A DNA stretch of 5,490 nucleotides from an uncultured Clostridia bacterium (lineage in GTDB: Bacteria; Bacillota; Clostridia; Christensenellales; CASEPJ01): NCBI GenBank assembly GCA_949289715.1, contig CASEPJ010000069.1, positions 1 through 5,490 on the forward strand, written 5' to 3'. The notes below the pieces were generated by a model, which saw only the letters and a program-made list of their open reading frames with translations, was not told where the DNA came from and searched no databases. The position numbers and the translations under genes are program-made. Below are positions 1 through 5,490 of this stretch, one piece after another; within the stretch, counting starts at the first letter, position 1; every line of letters begins with the position of its first letter.

Positions 1-1699
1 CGCTAAAGGTTACGATAAAAAAATAATAAATCTTATTTTTTCCGATTTAATAACGGTAGACAGAGAAGGAAAAATCTTGAAAAATGCCTCTATAGGTGAA
101 TATTCTCTTTCTTTTAACAAAAATTACTTTTATGAAGGTATTGTTAGCATAAACGAAACCACGGATTTTATTTTTGCAAAACCCGTTAAAATTTTTACTT
201 TTATATTGCGTAAAGACATTAGATTTTCCGATGGTATTACGTTAAATGCCGACGATTGTATTTTTACGCTTTACAGTTTATTAGATGAAAGTTATGACGG
301 CTCGCTGTCTTTAAATATGTTGAACATAATGGGGTATGACAAATATTCGGGTAAAGATTACGATGCTGAAGAATTGGCTGAATTCAATGAAAAATTCAAT
401 ATTCCTCAGAATTATAACGGAATATCGGGAATTATCAAAAATGACGATTTTTCGTTTTCCGTAATCATAAAAGAAGGAAACGCCTCGGATTTATATAGAT
501 TTTGCGGCGTAAAAATTATGCCTTTACATTATTATGGCGATGTATCTAAGTATGATTATTGCAAAGGTACTTTCGGATTTACAAAAGGTGATATTACACC
601 AATTAAAAATAATAATATTCCCGTAGGGTCAGGCAGCTATAAATTTATGAAAAACACACTAAACTGTATATATCTTGAAAAAAACAGCGGATATTATATG
701 GGAGAACCGAATATTCCATATATTTGTTTTCAAGTGCAGAATCCCGATAATGCGGGTATTTTAGTGGATTACGGCATTTGCGATATTGCTTTTCCTTCGG
801 TAAAAAGGATTAATATGGAAGAAATAGAAAAATTGGATAACGTTAAAATTAGTTTATGGAATTCACCATCCTTTGGTTATATAGGAATAAACGCCGTTAA
901 TGTCTGTGTGGATACACCGAATTCTTCTAAAAGCAAATATTTAAGAGAAGGTCTGATAATGCTAATAAATTCCGAAAGAGATATAGCAGTCAATACTTAT
1001 TATGGTACTTCTGCAGAAGTTATAGATATTCCACTGTCTTTAAATGCCGCAAACAGCGAATATTTAAAACAGAATAAAGAAAAAAAAGGAGAAGTTTTAA
1101 GTCAGAGCGAAGTATTACAAAAAGTCAAAGAGAATTTTATAAAAGCAGGATATGTATTTGAAAACGAAAAAGTTGTATTCGCTCCCGAAAACGCAAAATT
1201 GTGTTATAAAGCAATGCTTTCCGGAGAGGGAAAAGGAGAACATCCTTCCTTTGACATATTAACCGGAGTTAAAGAGAAACTAAATAATTGGGGAATGGAT
1301 ATCGAAATTTTGGATTGTGCCGATTCCTTTTCCATGTGGAGCAAATTAAAAGCGGGTGATGGCGAAATATGGTGTGCGGCGGCAGGAGGAGGGTATATTT
1401 CCGAATTATATTCGCTTTATCACAGTTCTAATGCTTTTAAAAATAATTATTTTGCTATTAAAGATAAAACATTGGATAAAACCTTAGAGTTGCTGATGAG
1501 AGACTGCGGCAGTAAATCGGCTTTATATACGCAAAACTGTCTGAATATTTTGAACGAATGGAAAGTAATTACTCCCGTATACAGGCGTAAAGAATGTATG
1601 ATATTTAACAAAAATAGCGTAGACAACCTTACGGAAAATCCTACTTATTATTACGGGATATTAAACGATATACACAATATAGAAATGAAAAGAGTATGA
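1..1699 (+). CDS. Family-5 extracellular solute-binding protein of an Opp/Dpp-type ABC importer, 5'-partial
   Basis: This is the ligand-capturing subunit of the importer and would act outside the membrane, normally as a lipoprotein or secreted protein. The frame is open from the first complete codon at position 2, giving 565 visible residues. The TTG at 77 is not the start: residues 1-25 already read as family sequence (NLIFSDLITVDREGKI, the usual 'liFegLvtvdreGki' segment). The signal peptide and lipobox are therefore upstream of the window. Counting from position 2, RKDIRFSDGITLNADD (70-85) and IPVGSGSYKF (206-215) match conserved SBP_bac_5 blocks. PLHYYGD, GYIGINA, AVNTYYG, HPSFDIL and LYHSSNAF blocks also resemble, from memory, long binding proteins of gut Clostridia. 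The ligand-site strand at 457-469 is atypical (WCAAAGGGYISEL). It lies 3 bases ahead of permease 1, in the same frame, so the two are almost certainly cotranscribed. The family is clear; the substrate is unknown. Confidence 0.93.
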   Translation, partial: AKGYDKKIINLIFSDLITVDREGKILKNASIGEYSLSFNKNYFYEGIVSINETTDFIFAKPVKIFTFILRKDIRFSDGITLNADDCIFTLYSLLDESYDGSLSLNMLNIMGYDKYSGKDYDAEELAEFNEKFNIPQNYNGISGIIKNDDFSFSVIIKEGNASDLYRFCGVKIMPLHYYGDVSKYDYCKGTFGFTKGDITPIKNNNIPVGSGSYKFMKNTLNCIYLEKNSGYYMGEPNIPYICFQVQNPDNAGILVDYGICDIAFPSVKRINMEEIEKLDNVKISLWNSPSFGYIGINAVNVCVDTPNSSKSKYLREGLIMLINSERDIAVNTYYGTSAEVIDIPLSLNAANSEYLKQNKEKKGEVLSQSEVLQKVKENFIKAGYVFENEKVVFAPENAKLCYKAMLSGEGKGEHPSFDILTGVKEKLNNWGMDIEILDCADSFSMWSKLKAGDGEIWCAAAGGGYISELYSLYHSSNAFKNNYFAIKDKTLDKTLELLMRDCGSKSALYTQNCLNILNEWKVITPVYRRKECMIFNKNSVDNLTENPTYYYGILNDIHNIEMKRV

Positions 1700-1702
1700 A
1701 AA

Positions 1703-2671
1703 ATGACAAAATTTTTATTTAAGCGTATTTTAACGGGGATTGTTATTATAATAGGAGTTTCTTTTTTACAGTATGCTTTATTGAGACTGCTCCCTTCCGA
1801 TTTTATAGAAAAACAATTTATGGGTTCTTTTGAATTGAGCCCTGAAAAAATTGCGGAATTAAAAAATCTATACGGATTGAATAACGGAATAGTAACGGGA
1901 TTTGCACTATGGTTTAAGGGAGTATTGAAAGGAGATTTCGGAATAAGTTTTACGGACGGCAGGAAAGTTGCAGAGATTATAGGAGAAAAGCTGCCGTTTT
2001 CCTTTTTCCTTTCCTTATCGGCACTTTTAGCGGAACTCGCCTTTGCCTTTGCGCTTGCCGTCAGCTCAATAAACAAAAAATCTTATAAAAGCAAATTTGC
2101 CGAAGTTTTAACATTGCTTTGTATGTGTCTTCCTACATTTTTTATAGGGTCCGTAATGCAGCTTCTTTTATTTTCCGGGCTTAAAATATTGCCGCTTTCC
2201 GGAGCATTGAATGCAAAGAATTATATATTAGGTAACAAAGCAAGCAGAATTTTTGATGTTATTTTGCATTTGCTTATGCCTGTATTCGTTCTTATAATTG
2301 CCGGGTTCGGGAGGTATTTTAAATCGATAAAAAGCAATTTAAATACCGTTATGAAAGAAAGATATATTTTAAATGCCAGATTAAAAGGCTTAAGCTATAA
2401 AGAAACTATAAAAAAGCATGCTTTAAAAAACAGTATAACTCCCGTATTAACCGCAATCGGCGGAAATTTACCTTCTCTTTTTAGCGGAGCAATGATTACG
2501 GAAACACTTTTTTCTCTTCCCGGTTTGGGATTACTTTCTTATGAACGATTAATGTCTTGCGATATTCCCTTTGTAATGGCATTTAACTTGCTTATAACTA
2601 CCATGACCGTTTTAGGCAGCATATTATCGGATATACTATATGCAGTATTTAATCCGCAAGTCAGATTTTAA
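1703..2671 (+). CDS. ABC transporter permease, DppB/OppB type
   Basis: First of two membrane channel subunits, 322 residues, a normal length for the family. The N-terminus (KRILTGIVIIIGVSFLQYAL) is the typical first membrane helix. It is followed by the extracytoplasmic segment with LSPEKIAELKNLYGLN (45-60) and GVLKGDFGISF (73-83), equivalent to the family's 'GLD...LrGDLG.S' block. Further hydrophobic segments lie near 98-120, 133-160, 187-203, 248-272 and 290-316, giving about six helices. The cytoplasmic coupling (EAA) loop that contacts an ATPase is at 221-247: YILNARLKGL followed by a KKHALKNSITP block. SLPGLGLLSYERL (271-283) and the C-terminal FNPQVRF are also characteristic. The in-frame TGA at 1697-1699 (the stop of the binding-protein gene) forces the start to 1703. 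The ribosome site is weak (AGAG at 1691-1694), so translational coupling to the upstream gene is plausible. Confidence 0.95.
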   Translation: MTKFLFKRILTGIVIIIGVSFLQYALLRLLPSDFIEKQFMGSFELSPEKIAELKNLYGLNNGIVTGFALWFKGVLKGDFGISFTDGRKVAEIIGEKLPFSFFLSLSALLAELAFAFALAVSSINKKSYKSKFAEVLTLLCMCLPTFFIGSVMQLLLFSGLKILPLSGALNAKNYILGNKASRIFDVILHLLMPVFVLIIAGFGRYFKSIKSNLNTVMKERYILNARLKGLSYKETIKKHALKNSITPVLTAIGGNLPSLFSGAMITETLFSLPGLGLLSYERLMSCDIPFVMAFNLLITTMTVLGSILSDILYAVFNPQVRF

Positions 2672-2679
2672 TACTTTAA

Positions 2680-2732
2680 TATATGTTCATATAATAAATT
2701 TAATGAATTAAATAGTAAACAAATAACGTTAT
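2680..2732. repeat. Three tandem small AT palindromes in the gap between the permease genes
   Basis: The 59-base gap after permease 1 holds three perfect inverted repeats in a row. They are TATATG-TT-CATATA (2680-2693), ATTTAAT-GA-ATTAAAT (2698-2713) and ATAACGTTAT (2723-2732). The last one overlaps the ATG of permease 2. A TATAAT hexamer (2690-2695) sits in the first palindrome, but the matching -35 position (2667-2672, TTTAAT) is poor. They could be operator sites or weak RNA hairpins near the start codon. In DNA this AT-rich, short palindromes also arise by chance, so function is unproven. Confidence 0.3.
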
Positions 2733-3645
2733 GAAAAAAATACATTCGAATAATTATTATTCTAAATTAAAAAAAGACAAAAATAAAATAAAAAAGGAAA
2801 AATTAAATTTAAAATTAAAAATAGGCTTTCTGCTTTTATTTTTCGTACTTTTATTCGTTATAATCGTTCCGATGACGGATAAAGTTAAAGATATACAATA
2901 TTTTACGAATGAAAACGGTTCGTCCCGTCTTGTCTACGATTTTCCTTCTTTTAAGCATTTGCTGGGTACCGACGCACACGGAAGGGATATTTTCTATCGT
3001 CTTGCTTTTGGGGGGAGAGTAACCCTTGCGTTTACGTTCGTAATAGTTTTAAGCGAATTATTTTTGGGATTTATCATAGGCAGTGTAGCGGGATTTACGG
3101 GCGGTTTTATCGACAGAATTTTAATGCAAATAACAGATATGTTTAATTGTATACCTTTTCTTCCTTTAATGATGCTTACGGCAGGCATTATGGACAGATT
3201 TAATCCGGGTGATTTTCAAAGGATTGTAATTTTATGTGTTGTTTATTCCGTATTTGGGTGGACCGGTTTTGCAAGACTTATAAGGGGAGAAATTTTAAAC
3301 GTAAAAAATAAAGATTTCATTGCAGCGGCAAAAACTTCCGGGTTAAGCAATATAAGAATAGTGGTCAATCATATATATCCCGTTATCTTTCCGCAGATTA
3401 TCGCAGTAATTCCCTTTCATTTCGCAAGGGTTATGTTAACCGAATCGGCATTGGGCTTTTTGGGACTGGGCATTAGGTATCCTAACCCCTCGTGGGGCAA
3501 TATGTTAGACGCAATGAGGAACCTTTTTGTCATTAAAAATTATCCTTTTGCTTATATTCCCGTTGCAATTTTAATTTTAATAACGACATCGGCATTTTGG
3601 CTTTTGGGTGAAGGAGCCAAAGAAAAATTGCAAAAAAACAAATGA
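2731..3645 (+). CDS. ABC transporter permease, DppC/OppC type
   Basis: Second membrane channel subunit, 304 residues, partner of permease 1 in the heterodimeric pore. The cytoplasmic N-tail is very basic: 12 of the first 30 residues are lysine. The first membrane helix follows (about 31-48), then an extracytoplasmic stretch ending in the hallmark LLGTDAHGRDIFYRLAFGGR (77-96; family 'LGTDxxGRDxxSRxxyGaR'). The EAA coupling loop is at 195-222 (DFIAAAKTSGLSNIRIVVNH). LTESALGFLGLGI (236-248) and PNPSWGNML (251-259) form the conserved C-terminal block. The start at 2731 is the only usual start codon between the in-frame TAA at 2716-2718 and the first membrane helix. No Shine-Dalgarno sequence precedes it, only AAATAACGTT. 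It is set apart from permease 1 by 59 bases, unlike the 3-base spacing before that gene. Confidence 0.95.
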   Translation: MKKIHSNNYYSKLKKDKNKIKKEKLNLKLKIGFLLLFFVLLFVIIVPMTDKVKDIQYFTNENGSSRLVYDFPSFKHLLGTDAHGRDIFYRLAFGGRVTLAFTFVIVLSELFLGFIIGSVAGFTGGFIDRILMQITDMFNCIPFLPLMMLTAGIMDRFNPGDFQRIVILCVVYSVFGWTGFARLIRGEILNVKNKDFIAAAKTSGLSNIRIVVNHIYPVIFPQIIAVIPFHFARVMLTESALGFLGLGIRYPNPSWGNMLDAMRNLFVIKNYPFAYIPVAILILITTSAFWLLGEGAKEKLQKNK

Positions 3646-3651
3646 CGCTAT

Positions 3652-3665
3652 TTTATTTAAATAAA
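3652..3665. repeat. Perfect 14-base AT palindrome just after permease 2
   Basis: TTTATTTAAATAAA is its own reverse complement and lies 7 bases after the stop of permease 2. It has no G/C pairs and no following T-run, so it is not a convincing terminator. It could be a protein-binding site or, as likely, a chance product of the AT-rich gap. Confidence 0.2.
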
Positions 3666-3714
3666 GGATAAATATTAAAAGCAACATTATGTTAACAAAG
3701 AATATCAAAATTTT

Positions 3715-3743
3715 TTGGTTATTCGTAAACGATAACTTATAAT
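3715..3743 (+). promoter_or_regulatory. Candidate sigma70-type promoter for the two ATPase genes
   Basis: A perfect -10 hexamer TATAAT (3738-3743) is preceded at exactly 17 bases by TTGGTT (3715-3720), which matches TTGACA at the first three positions. The predicted transcription start near 3750 leaves a leader of about 26 bases before the ATG at 3776, with a ribosome site in it. The surrounding gap is 130 bases, the longest in the cluster, which fits a separate internal promoter for the ATPase pair. AT-rich DNA yields TATAAT by chance often, so the correct spacing and position are the main support. Confidence 0.5.
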
Positions 3744-3748
3744 GTTAT
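3718..3748. promoter_or_regulatory. Alternating GTTAT/ATAAC half-sites over the candidate promoter, possible operator
   Basis: Three half-sites alternate in orientation: GTTAT (3718-3722), ATAAC (3732-3736) and GTTAT (3744-3748). The first pair is a 19-base inverted repeat that starts in the -35 hexamer and fills most of the spacer. The second pair is a 17-base inverted repeat that encloses the -10 hexamer. The same half-sites meet head-on as ATAACGTTAT at 2723-2732, before permease 2. In addition AACATTAT (3683-3690) is the exact reverse complement of ATAATGTT (3739-3746). A regulator bound here would block RNA polymerase. No particular regulator is recognised and chance is possible. Confidence 0.3.
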
Positions 3749-3765
3749 TTTAATGCAGGGTAATT

Positions 3766-3770
3766 AGAGG
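3766..3770 (+). promoter_or_regulatory. Ribosome binding site of ATPase 1
   Basis: AGAGG, 5 bases before the ATG at 3776. An in-frame TAA (3773-3775) directly precedes this ATG, so no earlier start is possible. Confidence 0.6.
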
Positions 3771-3775
3771 TTTAA

Positions 3776-4720
3776 ATGGAAGAAATTTTAAAATTTAAAA
3801 ATTTCAGTATGGCTTATAATACAAATAAAGGCAAATTAATAGCCGTAAATAAAATCAATCTTTCAATATTTAAAGGCGATTATATTGCTATTATAGGGGA
3901 ATCGGGTTGCGGTAAAAGCTCGTTAGTTACGGGAATTTCAGGGTTAATACCAAAAAACTGTGAAGTTTCTGGGGAGATAGAATACAATAAAAGTTCAATA
4001 AAAAATCCCGATAAATTTTTGGGTAAGGATATTTCAATTATAATGCAGGAGCCGATGAATGCGTTTAATCCTACAATAAAAATTCTTAAACAAACAGAAG
4101 AAGGTTTAAAAAAACATTATCCATTTATGACGAAGGAGGAAAGACTGAAGCGTATGGCGTTTTTTTTGAATAAATTTTATCTTGAGGGGGACGTCTTACG
4201 AAAATATCCTTTTCAGTTAAGCGGGGGAATAAAGCAGAGAATTCTTATAGCTTCGTCTATGATGTTAAATCCCAAAATTATCGTAGCCGACGAACCTACC
4301 GCTTCTTTGGATCTTGACAACGTAAAAAACGTTTTGAATATTTTTAAAATATATGCCGAGAGCGGCAATACGGTTATTTTGATTACCCACGATATTTTAA
4401 ATGCTTTTAAATTCGCCTCAAAAGTTGCAGTAATGTATGCCGGAGAAATAGTCGAATATAAACCAAGTGGGGAAATGTTTAAAAATCCCGAACATCCCTA
4501 TACAAAGGCTTTGATTTCATGTCTTCCCGCAGTTAACAAAAACAAAAAATTTTTACCCGTGGTTGACGGAACGGTTGAAGAAAGGTATTTTGAATCGGGT
4601 TGTCCTTTTTATAATAGATGTCCTTTAAAAAAAGAGGAATGTGGATCATATTTTAAAGAGCCGCTTTTTAACGAATATTTTGTCAGTTGTTATTTATACA
4701 AGCAAAGGAAGGATTTATGA
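3776..4720 (+). CDS. ABC transporter ATPase, DppD/OppD type, with C-terminal four-cysteine domain
   Basis: Cytoplasmic ATP-hydrolysing subunit, 314 residues, full family length. Seen in order: Walker A GESGCGKS (41-48), Q-loop glutamine 91 in MQEPMNAFNP, ABC signature LSGGIKQR (148-155), Walker B with D172-E173 in IIVADEP, D-loop SLD (177-179) and switch histidine 205 in LITHD. All catalytic residues are present. The C-terminal Opp/Dpp extension begins at NPEHPYTKALISCLP (237-251) and ends with cysteines 276, 282, 289 and 305 (spacing CX5CX6CX15C). In solved Dpp/Opp importers this arrangement holds an iron-sulfur cluster. The segment after the D-loop (DLDNVKNVLN) departs from the usual 'DVTVQAQIL' of this family, while ATPase 2 keeps that form. 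The stop overlaps the ATG of ATPase 2 by 4 bases, so the two are probably translated together as an ATPase heterodimer. Confidence 0.96.
   Translation: MEEILKFKNFSMAYNTNKGKLIAVNKINLSIFKGDYIAIIGESGCGKSSLVTGISGLIPKNCEVSGEIEYNKSSIKNPDKFLGKDISIIMQEPMNAFNPTIKILKQTEEGLKKHYPFMTKEERLKRMAFFLNKFYLEGDVLRKYPFQLSGGIKQRILIASSMMLNPKIIVADEPTASLDLDNVKNVLNIFKIYAESGNTVILITHDILNAFKFASKVAVMYAGEIVEYKPSGEMFKNPEHPYTKALISCLPAVNKNKKFLPVVDGTVEERYFESGCPFYNRCPLKKEECGSYFKEPLFNEYFVSCYLYKQRKDL
4705..4713 (+). promoter_or_regulatory. Ribosome binding site of ATPase 2, decides its start
   Basis: AAGGAAGGA inside the last codons of ATPase 1, with AAGGA ending 7 bases before the ATG at 4717. It supports that ATG over the in-frame TTG at 4687, which has no comparable site. 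Confidence 0.75.
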
Positions 4721-5427
4721 GTGAATTCATAGTAGTCGAAAATTTAAAGAAAAAATATGTCAACCGTAACTGTTTAGGCAGAAAAACAATATATGAACCA
4801 ATAAAAAGTGTTTCTTTTTGCATAAACAAGGGAGAATGTTTAGGTCTTGCTGGAGCTTCCGGTTGCGGCAAAAGCACTATTGCTAAAATATTATTGAAAT
4901 TAACCGATATTACTTCGGGGAAAGTATATATAGAAGGCATGGATTTAGAAAACATAAAAGGTAAAGTATTAAAAGACTACAGAAAAAAATGCCAAATGGT
5001 TTTTCAAGACCCTTATTCTTCTCTAACTCCGGTAATTAGAGTAGGCGACCTTATCAAGGAAGCCGTTTCGTTTCATAAAATAAGCGATAAAAGCAATGTG
5101 GAAAATTATGTAAAAGAAATTATGAAAAGTTGCGATATAGATAAAGAAGCATACAATAAATTTCCAAACGAATTTTCTGGCGGTCAGCGCCAAAGAATTG
5201 CAATAGCAAGGGCATTATCATTGAAACCGGAATTTTTAATTGCAGACGAACCCGTTTCCGCTTTGGACCCTTCCGTTCAGGCACAGATATTGAATTTGCT
5301 CAAAAAAAAGAAAGAAGAGGAAAACTTAACTTTATTGTTTATATCGCACGATATGGACGTTTTAAAATTTATGTGCGACAGAATTATAGAAATTAGAAAC
5401 GGTGTGGCTCAATCTTTAAATCCATAA
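4717..5427 (+). CDS. ABC transporter ATPase, DppF/OppF type, short form without the C-terminal domain
   Basis: Second cytoplasmic ATPase, 236 residues from the ATG at 4717. That ATG overlaps the stop of ATPase 1 (ATGA) and has the strongest ribosome site in the window. Seen: Walker A GASGCGKST (46-54), Q-loop glutamine 97 in FQDPYSSL, signature FSGGQRQR (153-160), Walker B with D177-E178 in FLIADEP, D-loop SALD (181-184) followed by PSVQAQILNLL, and switch histidine 211 in FISHD. It is therefore catalytically complete. The protein ends at residue 236, right after the CDRIIEIRNG strand. Typical DppF/OppF proteins run to about 300-330 residues with an HPYTKAL segment and cysteine domain; both are missing. 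The bases after the stop do not encode the lost part in any frame I can see, so this looks like a naturally short form, comparable to the shorter NikE-type ATPases, rather than a fresh frameshift. Confidence 0.93.
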   Translation: MSEFIVVENLKKKYVNRNCLGRKTIYEPIKSVSFCINKGECLGLAGASGCGKSTIAKILLKLTDITSGKVYIEGMDLENIKGKVLKDYRKKCQMVFQDPYSSLTPVIRVGDLIKEAVSFHKISDKSNVENYVKEIMKSCDIDKEAYNKFPNEFSGGQRQRIAIARALSLKPEFLIADEPVSALDPSVQAQILNLLKKKKEEENLTLLFISHDMDVLKFMCDRIIEIRNGVAQSLNP

Positions 5428-5454
5428 CGAGTTTAAAGTCGTTAAAATTTTTTT
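5425..5454 (+). terminator. Weak candidate rho-independent terminator at the operon end
   Basis: TAACGA (5425-5430) pairs with TCGTTA (5439-5444) around an 8-base loop, followed by AAA and seven T residues (5448-5454). The left arm includes the TAA stop of ATPase 2. The stem has only 6 pairs, two of them G/C, so termination may be leaky. A second, purely AT hairpin (AATTTT / AAAATT) followed by T residues lies near 5464-5485 and could assist. The position straight after the last gene is the best support. Confidence 0.4.
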
Positions 5455-5490
5455 ATTCTTTGAATTTTGCAGAAAAATTTTTTTAAAAAG

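Noticed and set aside
1651..2076. Open frame of 141 codons on the minus strand
   Set aside because: It lies opposite the end of the binding protein and the start of permease 1, both well supported by family motifs. Its translation is Ser/Lys/Ala-rich with no recognisable domain, so it is a shadow.
2994..3188. Open frame of 64 codons on the minus strand
   Set aside because: It is opposite the conserved core of permease 2, with no ribosome site or domain.
3689..3742. A 17-codon open frame in the gap before ATPase 1 (MLTKNIKIFWLFVNDNL)
   Set aside because: It has no ribosome site at a useful distance, overlaps the candidate promoter, and has no attenuator-like hairpin after it, so a leader peptide cannot be supported.
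4687..4716. TTG start 10 codons upstream for ATPase 2
   Set aside because: The ATG at 4717 has a strong ribosome site and a standard ATGA overlap, and family similarity starts at FIVVENL just after it.
4683..4955. Open frame of 90 codons on the minus strand
   Set aside because: It is opposite the Walker A region of ATPase 2 and has no recognisable product.
1..5490. Possible novel defence, mobile or RNA-based system
   Set aside because: All five genes are assigned to one known importer class. The gaps show no direct-repeat arrays, tRNA or riboswitch-like structure, insertion-sequence ends or recombinase genes.
5428..5490. Possible further gene or C-terminal remainder of ATPase 2 after its stop
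   Set aside because: The 63 bases are mainly A/T runs with stops in all forward frames or no family-like sequence.

Overview
The window holds most of one operon-like cluster for a five-part ABC importer of the oligopeptide/dipeptide/nickel (Opp/Dpp/Nik) class. All genes are on the + strand. The order is substrate-binding protein (5'-truncated by the window edge), DppB/OppB-type permease, DppC/OppC-type permease, DppD/OppD-type ATPase, and a short DppF/OppF-type ATPase. There is no RNA gene, mobile element, CRISPR array or phage signature. I see no sign of an undescribed system; the cluster is a fairly ordinary transporter with some unusual details.

Organism: the DNA is strongly AT-rich. Codon use favours AAA, AAT, ATA, TTA and AGA, and three of the five genes end in TGA while Trp is TGG, so the standard bacterial code is used and a Mycoplasma-type code is excluded. 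The binding protein resembles, from memory, long (about 600 residue) family-5 solute-binding proteins common in gut Clostridia and related Firmicutes. A low-GC anaerobic Firmicute is therefore my best guess, but this is inference and other AT-rich phyla cannot be excluded.

Layout: 1-1699 is the binding protein, open from the first complete codon at position 2, so its true start, signal peptide and lipobox lie upstream. 1703-2671 is permease 1, starting 3 bases after the previous stop. 2672-2730 is a very AT-rich gap with tandem small palindromes. 2731-3645 is permease 2. 3646-3775 is a 130-base gap with a good sigma70-type promoter candidate and repeated ATAAC/GTTAT half-sites. 3776-4720 is ATPase 1, which carries the C-terminal four-cysteine domain. 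4717-5427 is ATPase 2, overlapping ATPase 1 by 4 bases (ATGA) and lacking that C-terminal domain. A weak hairpin plus T-run closes the operon at 5425-5454, and the last 36 bases hold only A/T runs.

How the parts work together: the extracytoplasmic binding protein captures the ligand and delivers it to the two permeases, which form the membrane channel. The two ATPases bind the permease coupling (EAA) loops and power import. Two internal gaps, each with promoter-like sequence, suggest that permease 2 and especially the ATPase pair may be transcribed partly on their own. The substrate (peptide, nickel chelate or other) cannot be fixed from sequence alone.
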